Shown here: positions 22,996 through 33,087 of the stretch, one piece after another
Layout of the letters: each line of letters begins with the position of its first letter
How positions within the stretch are numbered: the stretch's first letter is position 1
NCBI GenBank assembly: GCA_963971285.1
Contig: OZ020254.1
Coordinates: 8,370,001 to 8,434,000 of the forward strand
Length of the DNA: 64,000 bases
Direction of reading: 5' to 3'
DNA from: Astropecten irregularis
Taxonomy: Eukaryota; Echinodermata; Asteroidea; Paxillosida; Astropectinidae
Notes under the pieces: model-generated
What the model was told of the DNA's origin: nothing
Databases searched by the model: none
The model's input: only the letters and a program-made list of their open reading frames with translations
Position numbers and translations under genes: made by a program

Positions 22996-24140
22996 CTGAA
23001 ATGTCAAAATTATATATGAAATGAGTTTTCAGACCCTTGTCAAAAAGTGGCAGTTGGAACAGGTCCGGACCTGAGAGCCCGAAATCCAGAGTTTGAGACC
23101 CGGTGCGGCAGGATTTTTTTTTCGACTCTAGTTTCAAAAAGTAGCAGTTTGGAACAGATCAGGACCTGAGAGCCCGAAATCCAAAGTTCAAGACGCGGTG
23201 CAGCAGGATTGTTTTTTTGATTCCAGTGTCAAAAAGAGGCAGTTTGGAACAGGTCCGGACATTAGAGCCCGAAATCCAAACTTTAGGACCCCGTGCGGCA
23301 GAATTTTTTTTTTCGACTCAAGTGTCAAAAAATGGCAGTTTGGAACAGGTCCGGACCTGAGAGCCCAAAATCCTAAGCTTGAGACCAACAACGGCAGGAT
23401 TTTTTTTTTCGACTCGAGTGTGAAAAGGTGGCAGTTTAGAATAGGTCCGGACCTGAGAGCCCGAAATCAAAAGTTCGAGACCCGGTGCGGCAGGATTCTT
23501 TTTTTCAAATCGAGTGTCAAGAAGTGGCAGTTAGGACAAGGTTCCGACCTGAGAGCCCGAAATCCAAAGTTCGAGACCCAGTGCGAATCTGCATACATTT
23601 TTTTTTCCGACTGTCGTGTCAAAAAGTGGCATTTTTGAACAGGTCCGGACCTGAGAGCACGGAATCCTAAGCTTGAGACCCACAACGGCAGGATATTTTT
23701 TTTTTCGACTGAGTGTGAAAAAGTGGCAGTTTGGAACAGGTCCGGGCCTGAGAGCCCGGAATCCTAAGCTTGAGACCCACAACGGCAGGATTTTTTTTTT
23801 TCGACTCGAGTGTGAAAAAGTGGCAGTTTGGTACAGGTCCAGACCTGAGAGCCCGAAATCAAAAGTTCGAGACCCGGTGCGGCAGGATTCTTTTTTTTCG
23901 ACTCCAGTGTCAAAAAGTGGCAATTTGGAACAGGTTCGGACCTGAGAGCGCCAAATCCAAAGTTTGAGACCCGGTGCGGCAGGATTTTTTTTTCGATTCA
24001 AGTGTCAAAAAGTGGCAGTTTGGAACAGGTCTGGACCTGAGAGCCCGAAATCCTAAGTTGTGGCAGTTGGAACAGGTTGCAATGAACAGATTGCAACAGA
24101 ATCAACAGATTGTTTTTTTGACTCCAGCGTCCAAAATTGT

Positions 24141-24429
24141 TTCAATGAAACTCAGTAAAAGTACAAGTCTAACCAGATTAGTCGCTTGAGGGCGCTCTCA
24201 CATTTTTCATGTCCCAACGTATCTGTAATGCGGAACTGTTTAGAAATCTTACTGGGCTGAAAGTTAGCCATTTTACAGGTTTTTAAAGCTGATACCGGGG
24301 TTAATTACTGATTGACGTTGGGGTAAGTGTTCTCTAATGGTTTTGTGGGGGTTAGATTGATATCATATATTAATTATACCTTGCATTTAATTGGTTTTCT
24401 AACGTAATTTCTGATGTGTAAAAAGGCTT
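24141..24429. other. Non-coding, no recognised feature
   Basis: The stretch between the end of array A and the foldback region shows no tandem repeat, inverted repeat or open frame that I can support. Confidence 0.5.
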
Positions 24430-25789
24430 CATTCACATGGTGTAAACATGCTCATATACACGTAGATATAAAAGCAGATTTCTCACCGCAAAATCTGCAC
24501 AGAAGCCGAAAGTAATGCCGTCCATGATCCAGAGCGCTACTTGACAGCACAAGTCATGTCCACTCCATGTACATACGCTGCACTTCCGGCCTTCACGACT
24601 GAAGCCTACACGCGCGCTGGCCGTGCTGACTTCACTGTGCTGTGAGCACGTGCATGCGATGCCGCATTGCACACAATTACATGTACATTGTGCAATGACT
24701 ATGCTTACCGCTTCCGGCCAACATGACTGAAGCTAGCAGCGCATTGGGCTCATGGATTGGGCGCAATAATTCCAGACTACACGGAGTAAGACCTGGTATT
24801 TATTGTGCTAAATGCATGCAGACCTGCCAACCTTGAGAATCTGAAATGTGTATTCGGAGATGTCAAAATGTGTATTTTTCATCAAAAATGTGTATTTTTT
24901 TTAACAAACACGTTTTATGCGGCTAGGCCTATATGTACCACTTGAACTTGCACATAAAATATTGATGATGGATTTGGACAGTATAGTTTCCTGCTATTGC
25001 TCAATGATGCAGTTTCTTTCATGCATTTCATACACAGAAGTGTTTTGACCCACCTCCATGGTTGACGTAAGGTCCGCGCAACTACCGATAGTTTTTTGTC
25101 CACCGACATGCAAAATGTGATGTGACGCAATTTTTTTCTAAGTGTTTCATGTCTTGACAAAGTCAGTGAAATCATCGGACAATAAAAATGGCAGATTTGT
25201 GCTGAACCACGTAGTCTGTCCAAAAGGTTTCAGCTCTGAAAATACTCAAGTCTCCAGAAGACATAACTGGTTGAATGTCCGTACATGATTTGCATTATTC
25301 ACGTCACGTCGGCCATTGCATGATGTTACGTCGTAACTCCCGAGTCCCGATGTACATGTGCACGATGCTGAGAAATCAGCACCACATGCAAGGTACAGCG
25401 TGCGAAATATATGCCTTTCCATATTAAAAAGGTTCAATGAATTTAAAGATCTTCCATAGACTGCTTCCATTTGATACTCAAAGCCATCTTCACCTCATAG
25501 TCATGTTTTTATTCAGCTCACATCGGTAAAGATCGTTCACAGATCGTGATTGTAAACAAGCTTTCATCACGTGCAGTCGATCGTCGTGCATGCTTGCACC
25601 ACACACACACACGGTATATGTTGGTGCGACGCTCGGCCGAGTATTGAATATGCATCAAGTACTACGTCACTCTACAACGATCCGTATGCATACCACCCGA
25701 CTCAGAATCTGCACCACTGACGTTGCGAGCGCCTTTCGATGTACTCAGTGTCTTCTGTGCCGCACATTGTAGTTATTCTGGGCTGGGAC

Positions 25790-26401
25790 GAGCACCTATA
25801 CTCTTCACAGGGTTGCTCCACAACTTAACTTATACTCGTGCATATTGTTGCCAACTATTCTCGGCTGAGATGAGCGCCTAAACTCTTCACAGGGTTGCTC
25901 CACAACTTAATTTATACTCGTATTCAATTTGTAGTCAATTATGGAGCAACCCTGTGAAGAGTAGGCGCTCATCTCAGACGAGAATTTAACTGGCAATGTA
26001 CACGAGTAGAAGTTAAGTTGTGGAGCAACCCTGTGAAGAGTTGGCGCACGGTCCCAGCCGAGAAGGGCTAGCTACAATATACACGAGTATAAGTTCAGTT
26101 GTGGAGCAACCCTGTGAAGAGTCGGCGCTCGTCTCAGCCGAGAATATAAAGTGAATAACTGGCAACAATATACACGAGTAAAGGTTAAGTTGTGGGGCAA
26201 CCCTGGGAAGATGTAAGCGCTCGTCTCAGCCGAGAATAACTGGCTACAAATTGTATACGAGTTTAAGTAAAGTTGTGGAGCAACCCTGTGAAGACTAGGC
26301 GCTCGTCCCAGCCGAGAATGATGTACTACAATGTACACTAGTATAAGTTAACAGTGTGGAGCAACCCTTGTGAAGAGTAAGCGCTTGTCTCAGCCGAGAA
26401 T
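25790..26401. repeat. 80-91-bp satellite, left block with orientation switch
   Basis: The unit contains GTTGTGGAGCAACCCTGTGA, then AGAGTCGGCGCTCGTC and TCAGCCGAGAAT. About two copies at 25790-25925 run in the opposite orientation to those from 25938 on. Landmarks at 25942, 26021, 26102, 26193, 26276 and 26357 show 79-91-bp spacing. This block is broken off at 26402 by an inserted element and resumes at about 28187. Confidence 0.85.
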
Positions 26402-26768
26402 AATAGACCGATTGTGCGACCAATGTTTACATGTCATCACATGACTTATAGTGGGTACTACGTCACTTAGCTCAGCCGGTGCGCAGTATATGGTGCGCCT
26501 GCACATTGTGCTGAACACGACAACAGACGTGTTTATGCCTACTGACCGGCTTTAGTTTTGGTAATAACACTTAAAATGCTTTACATTAAAGCCCTTTAAT
26601 TAAAGGTGTATGTTAGTGTGTTATTAATTGTTTCACATTTCTAAGGAGGTTTATTCTGACTACTATAGTATGAGTCTGACTTCGGACGTTATTTTATTAC
26701 TAGGGGCCTAACATGATTAAGTTATAATTAGGCATAGGCCTACGTTAAATCTCTGACACTGTGTTACC

Positions 26769-27372
26769 TTAGGGGCCACTCAAAATTTTCAATGTTTTTG
26801 AATTTCGACTTTTTCTCGAAATAGAGGGTGGGTGGGTCAAGGAAATAAATTGAAGTAAATTGTTAATCGAAATTAACTTTTTGTATTAAAATTCAGAATT
26901 TGTATCTGACTTGCCTGAGAAAAGGATCATGATCCTTTCAACAAATATCAATGTTGGGCAAGGTCTTTCTTTGTGACATATTGTTTGACATCTGTGACCT
27001 CTACTTCCAGTCATACAGGAAGTAGCTCCTCATTGAAAAGTGGAAAGAGCTAGGATCATGATTCTTTCACCAAATATCAATGTCAGATAAGGTATTTCTT
27101 TGTGGCACATACATGTACATTAGATCTAATGTTGCATGGATTCATAAATTACTTAAAAAAACATGGAGTGGAAAAGCCCTAGATGCTCTGTTGCAGACAG
27201 ACATAGATCTCTAGTTTTAACATGCATTTGAATTTATATCAAATGTACAATGTACTTGATGAAAAATCAGGGTTTTTTTAATCGAAATTGGGGGTGGGTG
27301 GGTGGCTAGGTCAAAACAATTTGGAAAAAAAATCGAAATTCAAAAACATTGACAATTTTGAGTGGCCCCTTA
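26769..27372. mobile_element. Nested MITE with TTA target duplication
   Basis: GGGGCCACTCAAAATT from 26772 is mirrored by AATTTTGAGTGGCCCC ending at 27369; the inverted repeat extends inward through TGTTTTTGAATTTCGA with a single mismatch. TTA flanks both ends (26769-26771 and 27370-27372). A 3-bp TTA duplication and a G-rich end are typical of PIF/Harbinger MITEs; assignment is by these features only. The interior has GTGGGTGGGTC in mirrored positions and no gene. Confidence 0.7.
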
Positions 27373-27869
27373 AACTAGTCATGTTGCGTTTGGACTCATT
27401 AGTATTTATTGCGGAATTATATAGACAAAGGAATCACAGTGATCACACACTTTTGGAGAAGGAGGAGTTTTCTTTTGGGTGATTTCAGCTTCGGAGCGGC
27501 CATCTTGTTTGATGCAGTCAATGGCTTGGCACATGCCATGCTATTTTTCCAGGCTGAATGCTCCATCATTGTTTTGTTTGGTTTTTTTTTTTGTTTTTTG
27601 TTCATCCCACCCCTCCCCCCCCCCCCAAAAAAAGAAAAAATATTCATGTATTTCTGCTGATTTCTTGCTAGCCAACCATCTTTGAATAAGCGATATAAGT
27701 TATACGTACATTTTATAATCAACCGATGACAAGGAAATAAAAAGGTGGCAGTGACTTTGAACTGAAAAGTTGGTGGCCATATGATATTGAATTTCAATCC
27801 TTGGTGACCATAAACAAAAATATAAAAAAAAGTTAATAATGAGGCCCTCATCATCATGTAGCAGCAAGA

Positions 27870-28125
27870 GTCCCCCTTGAACTTGAAAAGTTAAATGGAA
27901 ACAATTCCGTGGAACTACTACGTTGTGAACGTAATGAGTACAGAATTTGCAAGATTTGCTGGAAGTGTCCTTACTAGCTTTAATCAACCATTCTGGTAAA
28001 GTCTCCTGTACAAACTCCGGAATGTTCTTCAGAGATTTTGAGAAAGAAAAGCCTCGATCGAACAAACAAGTGCAGCAATCATCATGGGCTTTACAACAGC
28101 GACATCCTAGTAATACGGGGGCCGT
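27870..28125 (-). pseudogene. Cys-rich open frame in the TIR element, unknown family
   Basis: Read on the minus strand, an uninterrupted frame begins after a TAA near 28130 and contains CRCCKAHDDCCTC, then SLKNIPEFVQETLPEWL and later CKFCTHYVHNVVV. The clustered Cys/His suggests a metal-binding domain, and composition changes abruptly to AT-rich non-coding sequence towards 27850. No in-frame ATG is obvious. It may be a remnant of the protein that moved this element, or a captured exon. I do not recognise the family. Confidence 0.3.
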
Positions 28126-28186
28126 GTTTGTTTATGTTGAATACCCATTATAGGTCCCGTGACTAAGCGGACGCAATCGGTCTATT

Positions 28187-28815
28187 GACTACAAATTGTA
28201 TAAGAGTATAAGTTAAGTTGTGGAGCAACCCTGTGAAGAGTCGGCGCTCGTCTCAGCTGAGAATATAAAGTGAATAACTGGCAACAATATACACGAGTAT
28301 AGGTTAAATTGTGGGGCAACCCTGGGAAGAGCCGGCGCTCGTCTCAGCCGAGAATATAAAGTGAATAACTGACAACAATATACACGAGTATAGGTTAAGT
28401 TGTGGGGCAACCCTGGGAAGAGTCGGCGCTCGTCCCAGCTGAGAATATTTAAAGTGAATAACTGGCAACAATATACACGAGTATAGGTTAAGTTGTGGGG
28501 CAACCCTGGGAAGAGCCGGCGCTCGTCTCAGCCGAGAATATAAAGTGAATAACTGACAACAATATACACGAGTATAGGTTAAGTTGTGGGGCAACCCTGG
28601 GAAGAGTCGGCGCTCGTCCCAGCTGAGAATTTAAAGTGAATAACTGACAACAATATACACGAGTATAGGTTAAGTTGTGGGGCAACCCTGGGAAGAGTCG
28701 GCGCTCGTCCCAGCTGAGAATTTAAAGTGAATAACTGACAACAATATACACGAGTATAGGTTAAGTTGTGGGGCAACCCTGGGAAGAGTTGGCGCTCGTC
28801 CCAGCGGAGAATAAC
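28187..28815. repeat. 91-bp satellite, right block
   Basis: Landmarks at 28221, 28312, 28403, 28496, 28587, 28678 and 28769 give a 91-93-bp period. The unit adds TATAAAGTGAATAACTGRCA to the core seen in the left block. Pairs of units alternate between GCTCGTCTCAGCCGAG and GCTCGTCCCAGCTGAG, suggesting copying two units at a time. This block is more uniform than the left one. Confidence 0.9.
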
Positions 28816-29560
28816 TGCAAGGGTGCGTGTGCGGCACAGAATACACTGTGAATAGGGTACATTGTACATGTACATACAGGTGCTCGCAATGTCAGTGGTG
28901 CGGATTCGGAGTCGAGTGGTACGGATCCGAATATGCGGATACGGACGTAGTACGTGATGCATATTCAATACTCGGCCAGGTGTCGCACCAACATACGTTA
29001 CCCACACACAAACTCGATCCAAACAGCTTTCAGCAAACGTTATGCCGATCATTCTGTTTGTGAAGTTCTGATTGGTTCATATGTGAGTTCCCATGGAATG
29101 TGTGTACATCGAGTGCGCCAATCATGATCGCCCTATTTTACGCAATTCGGGATGATGAGCCTCGTGCATGACCTCGTGTCACATAGTCTTGCTCGCAGCC
29201 GCTTTTTCTTAGACTTCACACAGCCGTTTCTCGATTTTTGTCCATGCGTATTTTATGGGGATAAAAGCGTATTGGCGTATTTTTAACAAATTTTCGTACG
29301 AAATACGCCAAATGCGTGCTGGTTGGCAGGTCTGTGCATGTTAATTATCGTGGCTATTACGCTAAACGGTGGGCTTGGGTACTATAGTTACGGAAATTAT
29401 CGGACTGCGTGCTGACTGTTTACGTCTTCTTCAAAGTGATCGTCGCTTTTGGATGGTTTTTGCACGATATATTTTCAGATTAAGTTCGTAAAAATGTGTT
29501 TCTACCTGGAAATATGGACAAAGTAACTGACTGAAATTCAAGTATTGGTTAGGAAAATGC

Positions 29561-29742
29561 AACTGACGCGTCATGACGGTAGGCCTACTTTGAAACATCT
29601 TCAACATGGAGGTAGAAGGCCTAGGACGGTCAGAAAAGGGATCTCGATCGAGATAGGAAGGCTTTTTACGATGTTTTATAGATCAAATACATGAACAGTG
29701 AGTTTCTATTTGGCGGAATGTACAAAATAAACGACTGTTATG
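29561..29742. other. Non-coding, no recognised feature
   Basis: Contains palindromic AGGCCT words and AGATCTCGATCGAGAT-like symmetry but no gene or defined repeat. Confidence 0.4.
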
Positions 29743-29879
29743 TTTTTTTTAGCATGAACCAAACGTGAGCTACGTACGGTGAGTGCATATTTTTTTGGTG
29801 TTGGTTTCGGTTAATCTTTTTTGAAAATAAGTAAACGGAAACGTTCAATCCGTGTGGGTTATCTATATCCGAATAAAAA
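29743..29879 (+). repeat. Inverted duplication flanking the TMEM98-like exon, left copy
   Basis: These 137 bp match the reverse complement of 32952-33087 with only a few changes, including AGCATGAACCAAACGTGAGC, TACGTACGGTGAGTGCAT and GTTCAATCCGTGTGGGTT. The duplicated piece includes a donor-like GTGAGTGC. The two copies face each other across 3.1 kb that holds the TMEM98-like exon, a foldback MITE and the hAT-like element. Confidence 0.85.
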
Positions 29880-30073
29880 GCACAGCACTATTGCTAGTTA
29901 GAAGAGTTGAACTAGTTGAACTAGGAATGTCCTTTACAATTTAAGGCTTGCACATTATGTACAAGTTCAAAACAACAACTTAACTTCACATCACATACAG
30001 TTAAAGTTATCAATAGCTCGATTTGTTAATTATGAAGTACATGTATTGGTCCAATAATGAAATGTATATTGGT

Positions 30074-30251
30074 ACGGGCGATTCATAAAAGTGCACCACC
30101 ATGAGTTTGCAACGCGTTGGCTAATCACAATGCGCAGAATGAATTTTGTCGACAAACTGCACCTAATATGTGGAAAATGCGCAGTTTGTCGACAAATTGG
30201 CCAACGTGTTGCAAACTCATGGGAAGGACTAAATATTGTGAAATGCCCGTA
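30074..30251. mobile_element. Foldback MITE, CGGGCGATT family, complete copy
   Basis: TACGGGCGATTCATAAAAGT at the left is mirrored by the right end TGAAATGCCCGTA; inner matches are ATGAGTTTGCAACGCGTTGG with its inverse near 30205-30225, and GTTTGTCGACAAA near the centre. The TA at each end fits a TA target duplication, as for Tc1/mariner-type MITEs. It lies 32 bp from the TMEM98-like exon's donor, inside the putative intron. Confidence 0.75.
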
Positions 30252-30282
30252 TTCCTGGTTAATAGACAACAAGGTATCTCAC

Positions 30283-30419
30283 CTATGGTTGACTTTTTCT
30301 TTGATGGTCAGGTCCAGCATTCGGCAGTAGCGATGTTGACAGAGGACCACTAGAACACCAAGCGAAGCCACAAAGAGGAAACACAGTATCCCTATGGCGA
30401 CGGCAACAATGATATCCAT
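30283..30419 (-). CDS. TMEM98: TMEM98-like protein, first coding exon (partial gene)
   Basis: Starting at ATG (30419-30417) the exon encodes 45 codons plus two bases and ends at CATAG before the donor GTGAGATACC, so the intron is phase 2. The peptide begins MDIIVAVAIGILCFLF and has one membrane segment (about residues 4-27), then QHRYCRMLDL. Vertebrate TMEM98 has the same layout: a short N-terminal start, a single membrane segment of similar sequence with VAIG and LAS-like positions, then an RYCR motif. That family is a single-pass membrane protein reported to bind the membrane-bound transcription factor MYRF and block its self-cleavage. I find no further TMEM98 exon to the left; the next must be beyond the satellites or outside the window. 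A 5' UTR acceptor may lie at about 30447. Confidence 0.75.
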
Positions 30420-30446
30420 TGTTAGCAGACGATGTCTCTTCCCATG

Positions 30447-31858
30447 CTACACATAGAATGCCTTACTATGGGTTACCAGCTAGCTTTTCTACAGCAGGGA
30501 AGACTCCTGATCCATGTAGGGAACCAGTTATCCACAGCTTCTCGGAAAATTGCTTCAATACTGCAATAAAAAAACAATTTAAATGACAAAATAAGAATTA
30601 AGATTTAACTCAATGATATCCCAACTTTAGTCAAGTGAAACTGGCATTCATGTACATTAGTCCACTCTGCCCCCTGGTTGGTCTGGTACCTAGCTTCTAC
30701 AGTAAAGTAACTCACCTAAATATGATTCTTCATCTGTTGGGTCTGGGTACAAGACTATAAACCAGAGAAGACTAGTTATAGTTATAATAATAACGTACAC
30801 GAACACCATGAAACTGAACTGCCAAAGCTCTCCTAAGAACTTCTCGATTTCTCCAAAATTCTCACGCACTAGCCTTAATTAATAAAGAATGCTAAGGTTG
30901 GAATAAAAATCTCAGGAGTAGAACCACCTTAAAATTACGTCAATACAGAATTTCAGAAAACACTGTTCCATTACCAAAACAATTGGGTTACCTCAGTTTA
31001 GTACACTCGGGGTCGCTGGTATCCAGCTTCTACAGTAAACTAACTAGCCTAAATATGACTCTTCATGGGTAGCAGCTACCCCGAGTGTATCCTGCAGTCA
31101 TCGGTTTCCGATGGGATAACGGGAAAACTTCCATAAAACAGAAACGAAATAAAATTTCAGAAAATCACTTCACTAACTTTGAACTGGACACTTCCAGATT
31201 ATAATCTGTAAAAAATCCTCGAAGTTGAAGTATTTTCTTTGGAAATATTGTCCGTCACTTACAGCGACACTGATTCCGCTATGTAAACAAAGCGTCAACC
31301 AGTTTTCGGTAACATGGTTGTTGGGCAAAGTTCGTTGACATCGGAGTAGCTATGGCGTGCCAAGTCACTCAAAAATTGATGAAATATTGTCCTGACTCGA
31401 TTTGATCGAACTGGGTTGATGGAGTTATTTATAAAAGGTTCTGAAACGGTTTTGATTCTAAGATCGTAAATGATAAATTTTTTTTTATAAAATGGTTGAA
31501 TCAACAAAATCAGAATTTGGTACAGATCATGGTAGGTAAAATTATTATCACAACATTTTTATAATATCTGGCATCATTTTGAGAGGACTAAACGTGGATA
31601 GCTTTTCATCAGCTTAGAAAAGTTTCAAGTTGAAAAGAGAAAAACAAAATTATGGCACTTAAATTTGAGAAAGACTTTAACACTTTTGTTACATTGGCAT
31701 GCCATAAAAACCCAGATCGCAGCAGGATCACATGACCTGCCGTCTGATATCGGAAGAATGAAAGTTGCTCGAGCAGACGACAGTTTAGTTTGAAATATTT
31801 GACCACATATTGCGTCTTTCATAAATGTTTGAACATTAGCCTTAAAATGCATTAGTAT
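30447..31858. other. Intron or upstream sequence, no further exon recognised
   Basis: No coding frame is supported. A 42-bp direct repeat with about four differences lies at 30692-30733 and 31025-31066 (AGCTTCTACAGTAAAG, CCTAAATATGA). TACACTCGGGG at about 31000 is mirrored by CCCCGAGTGTA at about 31079, bracketing the second copy like a small foldback. If the TMEM98-like gene has a non-coding first exon farther right, this would be its first intron. Confidence 0.5.
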
Positions 31859-32762
31859 ATAATCTATAGTGCTGTGCATTTTCGGAGCTTTTGAAAACCG
31901 GAAAACGCTTTGAAAAAATTAGCGGTTGCCCGAGCTCCGATTCATAAAAATGAATGATAGCGCTATATTACGCACGTGTTGATAATGTGCACGATCAAAT
32001 GATGCATAGCGCTGTATGTAGGAGTGTGTAAAACATGCTACAACGATCGTTGCGCCGACGTATACATTCAGTTTCTGGTCTCGATCTACGTGCGTGTTTG
32101 GGAATCTTGCGATGATTTGGTGCCGGCAACCTTACAGAATATTCAGTCAGAATCTTTCATAACTTGCTCAGCGTGACATGTCACATTTCTTACCGAAAAA
32201 TCTGCATTGAAGCCGGCCGAAATCCACGGAGTAACGAGCGCAACTTGAATGCATGCACCAAATACACACGTTGTACGTACGACATGTAGGCTTCCACTTC
32301 CGGCCCGACTGCGAATTGGCGACTGTGTACTGGTGTACAACGTATGCTTTGAATGGTGCGGCGCACATTACACATCGTGGAATTTTCTGGATGCAATGCT
32401 GCTGCTGCATGGGTCGGGCCATGCGGCCACGTGGTGGGCATGCGGTGTTCATGATGCATCGTACGCGATATGTTTACGTCTTCTTTCGAGCGATCGTCGC
32501 GTTCGGAAGGCTGTTTGCAATATTTGTTTAATCAAGTTTGCGAAAAGTTTGTTTCTGCTTGGCAAAATGGACCCAAAACGACTGAAATTCAAGTATGTAT
32601 TATACAGTATACACTTTTGGGGTTGTTTATTTATTGGGCAAACGTCAGTCTACTTTTTACAATGTTGGTTTCGTATTCCGTTTTTGAAATTTTGAAACCG
32701 GATGGCAAGATTTTAAGCGAGAGCCCGTGAATCCGTTTTTGATGCACAGCACTAATAATCTA
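31859..32762. mobile_element. hAT-like non-autonomous element with perfect 8-bp target duplication
   Basis: TAGTGCTGTGCAT (31867-31879) is exactly inverted at 32742-32754, and ATAATCTA flanks both ends (31859-31866 and 32755-32762). An 8-bp duplication and a TIR of the form TAGNG are the hallmarks of hAT transposons. The 888-bp interior has overlapping open frames of up to 148 codons but none resembling a hAT transposase, so it needs a partner. The interior (TTACCGAAAAATCTGCATTG; GTTTACGTCTTCTTTCGAGC) matches parts of the foldback region at 24479 and 29419, linking the two. Confidence 0.85.
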
Positions 32763-32951
32763 TACCCAAAATCACATAGTTTTTAACTTTTGAGCATCAT
32801 TCACGACTGGAAACTTTATTCTCAACATCCTGAATGTCAGAGATAGCCCTGAGTGTAGTCATCACTTCAGGCATACTGATCACAAAGTGTCACGCACGGT
32901 CTCGCAGTAAACGGGAATCGAATTTGGTCATCGAAAAACACATGACCATGA

Positions 32952-33087
32952 CTTTTATTCGGATATATAACCCACACGGATTGAACGTTTCCGTTTACTT
33001 GTTTTCAAAAAAGATTAACCGAAACCAACACCAAAAAAATATGCACTCACCGTACGTAGCTCACGTTTGGTTCATGCTAAAAAAACT
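32952..33087 (-). repeat. Inverted duplication flanking the TMEM98-like exon, right copy
   Basis: Reverse-complement partner of 29743-29879. In the sense of the TMEM98-like gene (minus strand) this copy reads GAGCTACGTACG then GTGAGTGCAT (33050 down to 33041), a good donor. It could therefore be the end of a non-coding first exon of that gene; this is inference from one splice-site match. Confidence 0.8.

Larger units (their letters stand above)
16770..24140 (+). repeat. Array A: about 95-bp tRNA-like satellite, roughly 60 copies
   Basis: The unit reads CAAAAAGTGGCAGTTTGGAA, ACAGGTCCGGACCTGAGAGC, CCGAAATCCAAAGTTCGAGA, CCCGGTGCGGCAGGA, then 7-16 T and CGACTCGAGTGT. Several sub-variants alternate, for example one with AAGCTTGAGACCCACAACGG in the T-arm position. 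The order palindrome, GAGCCCGAA, GTTCGAGACCCGG and T-run equals array B's core on the opposite strand. Blocks including an 88-bp exon interrupt it six times, and stretches of 1.2-1.7 kb between them are duplicated (for example about 18570-19560 against 19810-21070). Open frames on both strands repeat with the unit and are not genes. Confidence 0.9.
26402..28186. mobile_element. 1785-bp TIR element inserted in the satellite
   Basis: AATAGACCGATTG at 26402-26414 is the perfect inverse of CAATCGGTCTATT at 28174-28186. The 80-91-bp satellite stops at the left end and resumes at the right end, so this is an insertion. A TA duplication (TA then GACCGATTG) is one reading; the exact duplication is uncertain. 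The interior holds a nested MITE (26769-27372) and a Cys-rich minus-strand frame (about 27870-28125), but no recognisable transposase. Confidence 0.7.
24430..29560. mobile_element. Large foldback structure with internal satellite
   Basis: The left flank 25590-25790 is an inverted copy of about 28790-29010: shared phrases are TGCATATTCAATACTCGGCC, GTCGCACCAACATA and GTGCGGCACAGA. Further out, GTTGGCAGGTCTG at about 29320 matches the reversed sequence near 24830. Satellite units switch orientation at about 25930, the centre of symmetry. The far ends (TTTCTCACCGCAAAATCTGC at 24479; GTTTACGTCTTCTTC near 29419) match in order the hAT-like element at 31867-32754, so this may be a larger relative. 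I could not define clear termini or target duplications. Confidence 0.55.

Noticed and set aside
18856..24001. Frames of 100-190 codons on both strands of array A
   Set aside because: They repeat FDTGVEKK or DSSVKKWQFGTG with every unit and exist on both strands at once.
27417..27857. 146-codon minus-strand frame with MAAPKLKSPKRK
   Set aside because: It crosses low-complexity C/T-rich and A-rich sequence at 27570-27640 and shows no protein-like pattern beyond a short basic stretch.
28213..29052. Frames of about 100-157 codons in the 91-bp satellite
   Set aside because: Unit repeats (YSCILL, RRAPTLPRVAPQ) from a tandem array; no start context or domain.
16947..30419. Joining the 88-bp exon to the TMEM98-like exon as one gene
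   Set aside because: Splice phases do not fit: the joined frame meets a stop after about 14 codons, and the peptide does not resemble TMEM98.
32249..32695. 148-codon frame inside the hAT-like element
   Set aside because: Overlapping open frames on both strands and no hAT transposase features; likely chance in GC-richer sequence.
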